Below, one piece after another: positions 1 through 8,078 of a DNA stretch of 47,928 bases (positions are counted from its first letter, which is position 1; each line of letters opens with the position of its first letter). The stretch is from positions 1-47,928 of the forward strand of contig CADDZH010000031.1 in the NCBI GenBank assembly GCA_902812455.1, read 5' to 3'. Source of the stretch: Chloroflexota bacterium (lineage in GTDB: Bacteria > Chloroflexota > Ktedonobacteria > Ktedonobacterales > Ktedonobacteraceae). The notes beneath the pieces were generated by a model that was not told where the DNA came from, did not search any database, and was given only the letters and a program-made list of their open reading frames with translations. Made by a program: the position numbers and the translations under genes.

Positions 1-127
1 GACTCGTCCCATCCTCTCTTGGCGAGAGGATCAAGATCCCAGGCAGACCACCTGGTGGATAGACCAGCGGTGGACACCGGGTAACCGGCGCAGCCGCCTG
101 GCCCTAATGATCGTACGGCTTGTGTGC
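1..127 (+). rRNA. 23S ribosomal RNA, 3' end (partial)
   Basis: The first bases align by eye with the end of bacterial 23S rRNA: a GGTGGATAGACCAG segment, then a GTAACCGGCGCAGCCG segment and CCTAATGATCGTACGGCTTG, matching the E. coli terminal stretch TTGATAGGCCGG / GTAAGCGCAGCGATGCG / ACTAATGAACCGTGAGGCTT. The 5' part lies outside the window. The mature 3' end is placed at about 127 by analogy and could be off by several bases. No 5S rRNA can be recognised in the next 300 bases (no CCGAACTCAG-like core), which is unusual. Confidence 0.85.
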
Positions 128-382
128 AGCCATCCAGCTCAGTACCCAGGCGGCAGGCGAGTGGCCTGGCCTGAATGGGCTGGTGGTGGCAGGCAAGGTG
201 AATGCGTGAAGAAGTAAGTTGAGTGGATGTGCTTTGGGACTGTGCGTGCTGGCTCGTGAGCGAGCGGGCACGATTGGTTCGTCCCGGCAAAATTGAGGAA
301 ATCGTTCAGTGGGTCATTGAGCACAGCGTGAATGATGGGTTGCTTGGCGTGCAGGAGTTCTCGTTCGCATAAGACACATAGG

Positions 383-422
383 AAGGGCGCAACGCAGATG
401 TTGCGCCCTTTCTTGTTTTTTA
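383..422 (+). terminator. Rho-independent terminator of the rRNA operon
   Basis: An 11-bp perfect stem (383-393 pairs with 400-410) with the six-base loop GCAGAT is followed by a T-rich run to 422. It lies downstream of the 23S end and points with it. The 128-382 stretch holds no gene that I can recognise and is read as rRNA trailer. Confidence 0.85.
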
Positions 423-447
423 GCAAATCTGGCTGAAAAGTGATCGA

Positions 448-1641
448 TTATTTCGCGGGAAATGTTTCCAGGGCGCAACGTATCTCTTTACGTACTTCCT
501 CGCCTTCCTCTATCAAAAGGGCATCCTGTAGAGCCTGGTAAGCCTGTGTACCACCAAGCCGTCCAAGCGCCCATGCGGCATGGCCACGCACGAGCGGCTC
601 ATGGTCATGCAAGGCACCGATCAGGGCCGGTACTGCCTGTCGATCCCCACTGTTACCCAGAGCAACGCATACATTGCGTAGCAACCCGCGCCTTTTTGCG
701 CGCCGGATGGGGCTGAAACGAAAACGCTCACGAAACTGCTCTTCGGTCAATGAGAGCAAAGGGATGAGTTCAGGATTGCTGCCTATGCCAGATCGTGGCC
801 GGAACTCCTCACGGGCTTTGATCTGTAGAGGTGAAGCGCCGCGATCTTTCCTGAGGCCAAGCCGCCTTTCAACCGTGATATTGACGGGACATACTTCCTG
901 GCAGATATCACAACCGAAGATGAGATTGCCCATGAGCGGGCGAAGCTCCAGAGGAATGCTACCACGCAGCTCAATCGTGAGAAATGAGATGCAGCGGGTG
1001 TTATCAAGGGTGTAGGGAGCAGGAAGGGCCTGCGTAGGGCAGGCATGCAGGCAAATTTCACAGTTTCCGCAGTTTGTTTTTACAGGCAGATCGGCTTGCA
1101 AGGGGAGGTTCGTGACAATTTCTGCCAGGAAGACCCATGATCCCCACCCTTTTGTGAGAATATTGGTGTTTTTGCCGTACCATCCTAATCCGGCACGCTG
1201 TGCGACTGCCCTATCTACCATGCGACCTGTATCGACAAACAGGCGCGTCTGGACTTCATCACCCATCTCATTGCGGGCATACTCACGCAGCCAGGATGCA
1301 AATTGCTGTAGCTTTGGCTTGATGACTTCGTGATAGTCCATGCCCCAGGCGTAACGCGAGATGCGGCCCCGTGGAATCCCATCATCCGGCTCCTCAGGCT
1401 GTTCGGTCAGGTAGAACATGGCCAGCGTAATGATAGACTGCGCCCCTGGCAGCAAGGAATCGGGATGACACGAGACCCCGGCGCGCTCCTCTGTGAACCA
1501 GGGCAAGCCACCCATCAGCCCCTGAGCAATGCGCTCTTTGATGATGCGCTCTGCTTCGGGGAATCCCTCTGCCGTGGTGATGCGGGCTATATCGAAGCCA
1601 AGCTCGTAGGCATGCTCTTTGATCGTATGCGAGTTCAACAT
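448..1641 (-). CDS. queG: Epoxyqueuosine reductase
   Basis: Catalyses the last step of queuosine biosynthesis, reducing epoxyqueuosine in tRNA to queuosine with a cobalamin cofactor and two 4Fe-4S clusters (family knowledge). The 397-residue protein has the ferredoxin-like motif CGNCEICLHACP and a second cluster motif CDICQEVCP in the middle. The C-terminal third carries HEAT-like repeats (VPALIGALHD, then RGHAAWALGRLG), as in full-length QueG. The start ATG overlaps the stop of the upstream ABC permease by one base (TGATG), so the two are probably translationally coupled. No other queuosine genes are in the window. Identification is secure. Confidence 0.95.
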   Translation of the reverse strand: MLNSHTIKEHAYELGFDIARITTAEGFPEAERIIKERIAQGLMGGLPWFTEERAGVSCHPDSLLPGAQSIITLAMFYLTEQPEEPDDGIPRGRISRYAWGMDYHEVIKPKLQQFASWLREYARNEMGDEVQTRLFVDTGRMVDRAVAQRAGLGWYGKNTNILTKGWGSWVFLAEIVTNLPLQADLPVKTNCGNCEICLHACPTQALPAPYTLDNTRCISFLTIELRGSIPLELRPLMGNLIFGCDICQEVCPVNITVERRLGLRKDRGASPLQIKAREEFRPRSGIGSNPELIPLLSLTEEQFRERFRFSPIRRAKRRGLLRNVCVALGNSGDRQAVPALIGALHDHEPLVRGHAAWALGRLGGTQAYQALQDALLIEEGEEVRKEIRCALETFPAK

Positions 1642-2630
1642 CAGTTTGTCACGTCACGATGGACTATTGCCCACAAGGCAACGCCAATGAATATTGCCAG
1701 GTAAACGGCAAGCACAAGCAGCGCATGCAGGCTGGAAGCGTATCCAGCCTGCGAACCGTACAAACCAGCAGCAACATTGCTACCAAAAACATATGGCGCC
1801 TGGTGCGCCAGGAGCGCAGCAATGCTTTTCCCGATAGTATAATCGGGAAGCGCCCGGAAGAAGTCCCCGGCAGGCCCACCTATGCTGCTCCCGAACGCGC
1901 CCAGAAAATTAATAATAGGCTCGATGAGGAAGCTCCAGACCAGCACACCTGCTATTCCGGCGGCTGTTGCTCGCCCCAACGTCGATAGGAACAGTGCCAT
2001 CATAGCATACACGAACAAACCCAGGATAATGATTAAAAAGAAAATCAGGGTGTGAGCAAGCCAGGCAGCGCTGAAGAAGTCGAAACTTTGCGCGACGCCC
2101 GAGGTCAGATTGAGTAGCAGGCTGCTTAACACACCCAGCACAGCGACGCCAATCACGCCGATGATGGCAATGATAAGCCCCGTGCCGGCTTTAGCAAGGA
2201 GGAACTGGGTGCGCGAAGGCCCGCGCGTAAGCATGAGGCGTATGGTACCTGAACTGTACTCGCCGCCAATGATGGTGCTGGTAAGAATGACGATCAAGAT
2301 TTGTCCCAATAAAAGGAGCAGTTGCGCAATGAGATAAAGGGATAGGGGAAGGCGCAGTGGCTCAGAAATGCCTTGTATTTCTGGTGCCGGCGATGCATTT
2401 TGTGTAACCAGGAACACAGCGAAGGCAAAAAGGGCAAAGAGGCCTATCGTTGCCAGGATGCTAATGATGCCCAGGACTTTGGACATCACACGACGCCGTA
2501 TTTTATACAACTCCATCCCTATCAGGCGCAGCAAGACGCTAATATAGTCCTGGCGCCCAATGAGAACCGAGCTTGCTCGTCCTGACGAAGGAAGAGGTGA
2601 TTCTGCTATTGTTTGTGGCGTATAGTTCAT
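1641..2630 (-). CDS. ABC-2 type transporter permease
   Basis: A 329-residue integral membrane protein with about six hydrophobic segments, starting with a long one near residues 55-75 and ending with one near the C terminus. The overall plan fits ABC-2 permeases of export systems. The segment GGEYSSGTIRLMLTRGPSR after the second membrane helix is the typical cytoplasmic loop of this family. It lies 17 bases behind its ATPase gene and overlaps queG by one base, so the three form an operon. The start is supported by GAGG six bases upstream. Substrate cannot be told from sequence. Confidence 0.88.
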   Translation of the reverse strand: MNYTPQTIAESPLPSSGRASSVLIGRQDYISVLLRLIGMELYKIRRRVMSKVLGIISILATIGLFALFAFAVFLVTQNASPAPEIQGISEPLRLPLSLYLIAQLLLLLGQILIVILTSTIIGGEYSSGTIRLMLTRGPSRTQFLLAKAGTGLIIAIIGVIGVAVLGVLSSLLLNLTSGVAQSFDFFSAAWLAHTLIFFLIIILGLFVYAMMALFLSTLGRATAAGIAGVLVWSFLIEPIINFLGAFGSSIGGPAGDFFRALPDYTIGKSIAALLAHQAPYVFGSNVAAGLYGSQAGYASSLHALLVLAVYLAIFIGVALWAIVHRDVTN

Positions 2631-2647
2631 GGCGTACCTCGCATCTT

Positions 2648-3715
2648 TTATCTTGAGAATCCCTCAACATTCAGACCTGGCTCGTGGCTGCTCCCGGCCA
2701 GCGCTGCCATACCTGGTCGAGATGCGCCAGCGCTGCTGGGTGGAGCTGTCAGTTCCAGGAAGACCTCTTCCAGGCTACCTTCTAAGGGATGAATTTCCGC
2801 AGCATAGAGATTCTGCTGCGCCAGGAGCGCATTGATCTCTGCCGAGCGCGAGCGAGGTGCGTCAACCCGGATGACGGGTATATGCTGCTTGCTCGTATCC
2901 ATAGCCGCACGCGCTATCCACTCAATACCACGTTCGCGCGCATGCTCTAAGAAGGCGAGGGCCTGTTGAGTCTCTTCTGCCGTATTCATGCGGATGATGA
3001 TCTGCTCGCTCCCTTGCAGCAGATCATTCACCGCACCTTGCTTGATCAGGTTGCCTTTTTGAAGAATTGCTACACGATTGCAGACCTGCTGGACTTCATA
3101 CAGCACGTGACTGGAAAGGAAGATAGTTTTCCCCAGCGTAGCCAGTCGCTGGATGAGCTGGCGGATCTCGAACATGCCGGCAGGATCGAGGCCATTGCTA
3201 GGCTCATCGAGAAGAACCAGCTCGGGATCGGTTATGAGGGCAGCCCCTATGCCAAGTCGCTGCTTCATACCGAGCGAATACTTGCGGAAAGCATCGTTGG
3301 CCTGTTTGCGTAGCTCGACGATCTCCAGCACCTCTTCGACGCGGCGGTTGCTGGCTTTTCCCTGGATCATACCGGAGGCGGCAGCGACAACATGCAGGTT
3401 GTCTTTGCCTGATAAGTAAGGATAGAAGACGGGCGTTTCTACGAGGGCGCCCACATGCTGGAGGATGGTGGGAAGCTGGTAGGCAGTATCCATACCAAAG
3501 ATAATCGCCCGGCCGGCGGTAGGGCGAATAAGGCCGAGCAACATGCGAATGGTGGTTGTTTTCCCCGAGCCGTTTGGCCCCAGAAAGCCAAATACATCGC
3601 CACGCATGACCTGGAGATGGAGGTCATTGACTGCGACCAGGTTCCCAAAAGCTTTTGTGAGCCGGCTTGTGCTGATCACGATATTTTCATCGTAGTGAGC
3701 AGTTATTTCTTCCAA
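2648..3715 (-). CDS. ABC transporter ATP-binding protein (export type)
   Basis: The 355-residue ATPase energises the adjacent permease. Walker A GPNGSGKTT is at residues 46-54, the signature is YSLGMKQRLG, and Walker B is ELVLLDEPSNGLDP, followed by the switch histidine in LSSH. A roughly 100-residue C-terminal extension follows, as in bacitracin/lantibiotic-type and Nod-type exporters. The start is probably TTG at 3715: an AAGGAG ribosome site lies seven bases ahead and no ATG fits it. First gene of the ABC-queG operon. Substrate unknown. Confidence 0.92.
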   Translation of the reverse strand: MEEITAHYDENIVISTSRLTKAFGNLVAVNDLHLQVMRGDVFGFLGPNGSGKTTTIRMLLGLIRPTAGRAIIFGMDTAYQLPTILQHVGALVETPVFYPYLSGKDNLHVVAAASGMIQGKASNRRVEEVLEIVELRKQANDAFRKYSLGMKQRLGIGAALITDPELVLLDEPSNGLDPAGMFEIRQLIQRLATLGKTIFLSSHVLYEVQQVCNRVAILQKGNLIKQGAVNDLLQGSEQIIIRMNTAEETQQALAFLEHARERGIEWIARAAMDTSKQHIPVIRVDAPRSRSAEINALLAQQNLYAAEIHPLEGSLEEVFLELTAPPSSAGASRPGMAALAGSSHEPGLNVEGFSR

Positions 3716-3811
3716 AGATGAACTCCTTCGTTAACAGGATTTTTTAGTGCTGCAAGCGCTCTTCCTTCTGCTTTGCTGCTGCCGGTGCATGGTGCATAAC
3801 CACCTAACCTT

Positions 3812-3885
3812 TTAGGGAATAAGAAAGGTTGGGGACACCCCAAACCCCGGCAGGGGGCGAAGCCCCCTGCACCCCCATTCCCTAA
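3812..3885. repeat. Nested palindromic intergenic element
   Basis: Outer arms TTAGGGAAT (3812-3820) and ATTCCCTAA (3877-3885) are perfect inverted repeats. They enclose a second perfect hairpin, GCAGGGGGC (3850-3858) with GCCCCCTGC (3862-3870). The core around CCCCGGCAGG and CTGCACC recurs in the element at 10582-10722, so this is a dispersed family. It sits in the 507-base gap 3716-4222, which otherwise holds only promoter space for the flanking divergent genes. Confidence 0.7.
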
Positions 3886-4222
3886 CCGCTTTCTTGACTT
3901 TACAATGGATGTTCGATAGGGGTACAGGTTCCTCTCCCATGCCTGTATGATAGTTTACATGAATTGGCAAGAGGTTGAAAAATAACGTGAAGAATATCAT
4001 AGACAACCCCAAAAAACTATGCTACACTACGTTTACCTTGTGGATGGGCATGAGGACTACATAAAAGACCCTGCCTAAAAGGGAGATTTTTCAATACTCT
4101 ATTTCTATTAGTAGAGAGGAGGCTGCTCAGTCATCATCACTAGTGTTCACCCTAGTAGCGCCATCACTCACAATCAGACCTGATGTTTCATTTCGTTCCA
4201 CAAATCTTTGGAGGTACCAGCT

Positions 4223-5674
4223 ATGGAAGCTTCTCTCATTGGTCCATTTGGTCCTACGGCTCTTGGATCAACCAGGTTAACTATCGGACGAGCACCCGAT
4301 AATAACATAGTGCTCAATGATGCCAGGGCTTCGTCACATCACGCCGAGATTCGTCCAGAAGGGGAATATTATAGTATTGTTGATCTGGGCAGCACGAATG
4401 GGACGTTCGTCAATGATCAGCAGATCTATAGCGGTTCCCCGCGACTCTTGCAGCCAGGTGACACAATTCGTATTGGCGATACTACCTTTAAGTTTGAAGG
4501 GAGCAGCGCAGGCGCAGATCGAACGGCCTATGCCGAAGGCATCGGCTCTACTATGCGCGCCACCCCCTCTTCTGGCCCTGTAATGAGCAACGTAGGAGGT
4601 GGCAATACCAGTTATGGTGGCGGCGGAAATTATGGTGGCCAGCAGGATTACGGGGAGACAGTGCCGGCTCAACCACCCTCATATATGGATCAGCAACCCT
4701 ATGCTCCCCCACCCGCTCCGCCTCCGTATATGTCGGAGACCCAGATGCCGACTTACACGCCATCCTCCTATGGGCAGTCCGGTCAAGGCGCTTATACTCC
4801 GCCACCGCCATCGGCCTACGCTGGCCCGCCATCAGGTCCCCAGCCGGAGATGCCGGTCTATAATCCTCCACCGGAGCAGCCAAAGCGAGGCTCGCCACTA
4901 AGAAACATTTTGCTGGCCGTCGTGGCGCTTGCGGTTGTGATAGCAGCGGTTGCCATATTCTTTGTTGTCCAGCATAATAACCAGGTCACCCAGAACAACA
5001 ATTCCACGGCTACCGCGAATGCGAATAACCACGCCACTTCTACGGCTATTGCTCTTGCCACAGCTCATGCGCAAGAGACGGCCGCTGCCTCAGCAACGGC
5101 CCTGGTCACTTCGCATTACCCACCTTTTACAACCCTGGCGCTCTATGCTCCGCTGACCACCAGCAGCAGCCAATGGGATACAAATTCATCCTGCCAGTTC
5201 ACCTCATCCGGCTACCAGGTCAGCATTGCTCAAGCCGGGTACTTTCACTGGTGTTTGGCTTCCCAGCAGTTTGCTGACATCGCCTTCCAGGTCAACATGA
5301 CTATCACTCAGGGCGACTGTGGGGGCCTGATGTTCAGGTACGTGGATTCGAACAATTTCTACATGGCTGAAGTTTGCCAGAATGGAACCTACAATCTTGG
5401 GGATTTCGTCAACGGAAACGCCAACTACCTGTATACGAATCCACGTTCGAGTTCAGCAATTCAGCAGGGACCTAACCAGACGAATGTCGTAGCGATTGTG
5501 GTGCAGGGCAACACGGTGAACATGTACGTGAACGGCCATCAAATCGACACGGCCACGAGCGATACCTTAACGAGTAGCCAGTTTAGCCAGGGGGCGGTAG
5601 GGATGCTTGCTGACGATGTCAGCGATCCAACGGCTGTTACCTACACAAACGCTCTGGTGTGGACACAGAGTTAG
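4223..5674 (+). CDS. FHA-domain membrane protein with C-terminal extracellular domain
   Basis: From N to C: an FHA phosphothreonine-binding domain (residues 1-92, with GRAPDNNIVL, SSHHAEI and DLGSTNGTFVN), a long Gly/Pro/Tyr-rich linker (about 100-225), one membrane helix (about 228-249), a Thr/Asn/Ala-rich stalk, and an outer domain of about 180 residues whose predicted beta-rich pattern (GGLMFRYVDSNNFYMAEV, VNMYVNGHQI) suggests a LamG/DUF1080-like jelly roll. The start is ATG 4223 with GGAGGT at 4210-4215; an in-frame TTG at 4208 would put that ribosome site inside the gene. The FHA end should read phosphorylation by a cytoplasmic Ser/Thr kinase such as the one at 14508. Ligand of the outer domain unknown. 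Confidence 0.85.
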   Translation: MEASLIGPFGPTALGSTRLTIGRAPDNNIVLNDARASSHHAEIRPEGEYYSIVDLGSTNGTFVNDQQIYSGSPRLLQPGDTIRIGDTTFKFEGSSAGADRTAYAEGIGSTMRATPSSGPVMSNVGGGNTSYGGGGNYGGQQDYGETVPAQPPSYMDQQPYAPPPAPPPYMSETQMPTYTPSSYGQSGQGAYTPPPPSAYAGPPSGPQPEMPVYNPPPEQPKRGSPLRNILLAVVALAVVIAAVAIFFVVQHNNQVTQNNNSTATANANNHATSTAIALATAHAQETAAASATALVTSHYPPFTTLALYAPLTTSSSQWDTNSSCQFTSSGYQVSIAQAGYFHWCLASQQFADIAFQVNMTITQGDCGGLMFRYVDSNNFYMAEVCQNGTYNLGDFVNGNANYLYTNPRSSSAIQQGPNQTNVVAIVVQGNTVNMYVNGHQIDTATSDTLTSSQFSQGAVGMLADDVSDPTAVTYTNALVWTQS

Positions 5675-5730
5675 CCAGTTAACCTGCCAGGGGAAGGGCA
5701 AGCCTTCCCCCTACCATGAGGCGATTAAGG

Positions 5731-5852
5731 AATTTTAACGACCAAAACTGGTAATCCATGTCATGCTGAGCGAAGCGAAGCATCTGCTGCCGATAGATAG
5801 AGATCCTTCGCTACGCTCAGGATGACAAACCATTCCCGATCCTGATTGTTAA
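5731..5852. repeat. Dispersed palindrome (TCATGCTGAGCG family) inside an inverted-repeat frame
   Basis: The arms at 5761-5783 and 5802-5825 (TCATGCTGAGCGAAGCG against CGCTCAGGATGAC) form an imperfect palindrome. It sits inside outer arms TTTTAACGACCAAAA (from 5733) and GATCCTGATTGTTAAA (to 5852). A shorter version of the outer frame without the insert is at 7851-7926. Related cores are at 14389-14450 and 18303-18502. Confidence 0.7.
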
Positions 5853-5853
5853 A

Positions 5854-5914
5854 CATCATATATAGTCAGAGCAGAAATCTCAGTTCTGGATTCCTGCGCT
5901 GGCCATATATGATG
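5854..5914. terminator. Inverted repeat between the FHA gene and hutU, possible terminator
   Basis: CATCATATAT (5854-5863) pairs perfectly with ATATATGATG (5905-5914) across a 41-base loop. It lies just past the hutU stop in the transcript direction of hutU. There is no clear T tract, so terminator function is uncertain. Confidence 0.35.
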
Positions 5915-5930
5915 GTTCTCGGATCAGCCA

Positions 5931-7643
5931 TTAGCTCGCTTGAGGGATTGAAACAAACGGTATCTTTATCCCATGTTCCTCTGCGCACTCAATGGCTTCC
6001 TCGTACCCAGCATCAGCGTGACGGGCCACCCCAATGCCGGGATCGTTGGTCAATACCCGTGCGAGCCTCTTGGCGGCTTCAGGCGTGCCATCAGCCACAA
6101 TGACCTGTCCGGCATGAATGGAATAGCCAATGCCGACACCTCCGCCGTGGTGGATCGAGACCCAGGTCGCGCCTGAGGATGTGTTGAGCAAGGCATTCAA
6201 GAGTGGCCAGTCGGCTATAGCGTCGCTTTTGTCCTTCATAGCCTCTGTTTCCCGGTAAGGAGAGGCGACAGAGCCGCTATCCAGGTGGTCGCGCCCGATC
6301 ACGATTGGCGCTTTGACAATGCCTTTCGCCACCAGTTCATTGAAGGCAAGCCCGGCCTTATCTCGTTCCCCATAACCAAGCCAGCAAATGCGAGCCGGCA
6401 AGCCCTGGAAGTGAATTTTTTCCCGCGCCAGCGTGATCCAGCGTTTGAGCGACTCATTTTCTGGGAAGAGTTCCAGCACAGCCTCATCGGTGCGATAGAT
6501 GTCCTCGGGGTCACCCGAAAGGGCAACCCAGCGGAACGGCCCTTTGCCCCGGCAGAAAAGCGGGCGAATATAGGCAGGCACGAAGCCAGGATAATCCAAT
6601 GCGTGCGTCTCGCCAGCAGCCAGCGCCTGCCCGCGCAGGTTATTGCCGTAATCAAAGACCACGGCGCCCCGCTTTTGCATCTCCAGCATGGCCCGCACGT
6701 GCGTTACCATCGATTCCATCGAGCGCCTGATGTATTCCTGTGGATCGCGCTGGCGTAGTTCGCTGGCCTCTTCAACTGAAAGCCCCGCTGGAATGTAGCC
6801 GTTGAGAGCATCGTGAGCCGAGGTCTGATCGGTGACGACATCGGGAGTGATGCCCCGGCGCACCAGTTCTGGATAGACCTCGGCGGCATTGCCGAGTAAG
6901 CCGATGGAGAGCGGCAGGCCGAGATTGCAAGCCTCGCGTATCTGGTCCAGCGCTTCGTCCAGCGTGCTGGCCATCTCGTCGCAGTAGCCTGTTTCGAGGC
7001 GCCGCTCGATGTGATGCTGGTCGACTTCGACAGCGAGGCAAACGCCCTCGTTCATGGTCACCGCCAGGGGTTGGGCGCCACCCATGCCACCCAGGCCTGC
7101 CGTGAGCACGAACTTTCCTTTCAAAGTGCCCCCGAAGTGCTTGCGCGCTACCTCCGCAAAGGTCTCATAGGTTCCCTGCACAATTCCCTGGGAGCCGATG
7201 TATATCCATGAACCCGCTGTCATCTGCCCGTACATCGTCAGCCCCAGCGCTTCCAGGCGGCGAAACTCATCCCAGGTAGCCCAGTGAGGCACAAGATTCG
7301 AGTTGGCGATCAGCACGCGCGGCGCGTCAGGATGGGTTTTGAACACGCCGACCGGCTTGCCGGACTGGATGAGTAGCGTTTCATCGCCTTCTAACTGGCG
7401 CAGCGAAAGGACAATAGCATCGAAAGCCGCCCAGGAACGAGCGGCACGTCCAGCGCCTCCATAGACTACCAGGTCGTTGGGGCGTTCTGCTACATCAGGG
7501 TCCAGATTGTTCATGAGCATACGCAGAGCGGCTTCTTGTTGCCAGCCCTTGCATGAGATAGTCGTCCCACGTGGTGCGCGAACGGTACGCGGTCCGCCTG
7601 GCTCTGATGCTTCCGCCTGGGATGTGTGCTCTTTATCGGACAT
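5931..7643 (-). CDS. hutU: Urocanate hydratase
   Basis: Converts urocanate to imidazolonepropionate with tightly bound NAD in histidine breakdown (cytoplasm; family knowledge). The 570-residue product has the expected length and the family signature [19 protein letters not shown] near residue 410, plus the NAD-binding region [20 protein letters not shown] and the N-terminal [19 protein letters not shown]. The start ATG at 7643 has GGGAG nine bases upstream. No hutH, hutI or hutG is nearby, so the pathway must be completed by genes elsewhere or the enzyme is used alone. Flanked by repeats on both sides. Confidence 0.97.
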   Translation of the reverse strand: MSDKEHTSQAEASEPGGPRTVRAPRGTTISCKGWQQEAALRMLMNNLDPDVAERPNDLVVYGGAGRAARSWAAFDAIVLSLRQLEGDETLLIQSGKPVGVFKTHPDAPRVLIANSNLVPHWATWDEFRRLEALGLTMYGQMTAGSWIYIGSQGIVQGTYETFAEVARKHFGGTLKGKFVLTAGLGGMGGAQPLAVTMNEGVCLAVEVDQHHIERRLETGYCDEMASTLDEALDQIREACNLGLPLSIGLLGNAAEVYPELVRRGITPDVVTDQTSAHDALNGYIPAGLSVEEASELRQRDPQEYIRRSMESMVTHVRAMLEMQKRGAVVFDYGNNLRGQALAAGETHALDYPGFVPAYIRPLFCRGKGPFRWVALSGDPEDIYRTDEAVLELFPENESLKRWITLAREKIHFQGLPARICWLGYGERDKAGLAFNELVAKGIVKAPIVIGRDHLDSGSVASPYRETEAMKDKSDAIADWPLLNALLNTSSGATWVSIHHGGGVGIGYSIHAGQVIVADGTPEAAKRLARVLTNDPGIGVARHADAGYEEAIECAEEHGIKIPFVSIPQAS

Positions 7644-7787
7644 GTATTGTTACTCCCTTTAAAATCTATATCTTGCCAATGTAGCTAGCATGTTTTTTTG
7701 GTCTTCTACAAAATACCACACGCTTACCATAATGCCAATATCAGTGGATCTCCATCCCTTGAAGTAATTGACGAGGATGAGCCGATT

Positions 7788-7926
7788 CGCACATTGATGA
7801 AATAATGCACCAATCAAGTGTAGGGGCCGATGTATCGTGACTGCCGACTATGAAATTTAACGACCAAAACCGGTCATGGTTTGTCATGCTATACACTGGC
7901 CTTGCCGGTCTTGATTGTTAAAATTC
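7788..7926. repeat. Two intergenic repeat copies upstream of the LuxR-type regulator
   Basis: 7788-7848 is a reverse-complement copy of the GCCGATCAATCGGC / CGGCCCCTAC repeat seen at 14260, 18232, 23876 and 26788. 7851-7926 is a separate inverted repeat: the arms at 7851-7873 and 7905-7926 each contain a TTTAAC(A/G)A(C/T)CAA core. Together they fill most of the 435-base gap 7644-8078. Confidence 0.6.
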
Positions 7927-8078
7927 ATTATCAGGGGGAGTAGTCGCTTAAAATGGCATCAAATGAGCGCAGCGTTCGTCAAACAGCTTTCAATCACGCG
8001 ATTGCCCTGGGTATGAGCAGAATATGCGAAATTATGGTAGAATTGATGAGGCATTCGTTCTCTAGCAGGAGAGAAAAG

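Noticed and set aside
128..382. Possible 5S or tRNA after the 23S end (GGTTCG at 268)
   Set aside because: No cloverleaf can be drawn around it and no 5S core is present.
139..426. 95-residue minus-strand frame in the rRNA trailer
   Set aside because: Overlaps the terminator stem and the end region of the 23S gene; no ribosome site and no recognisable protein pattern.
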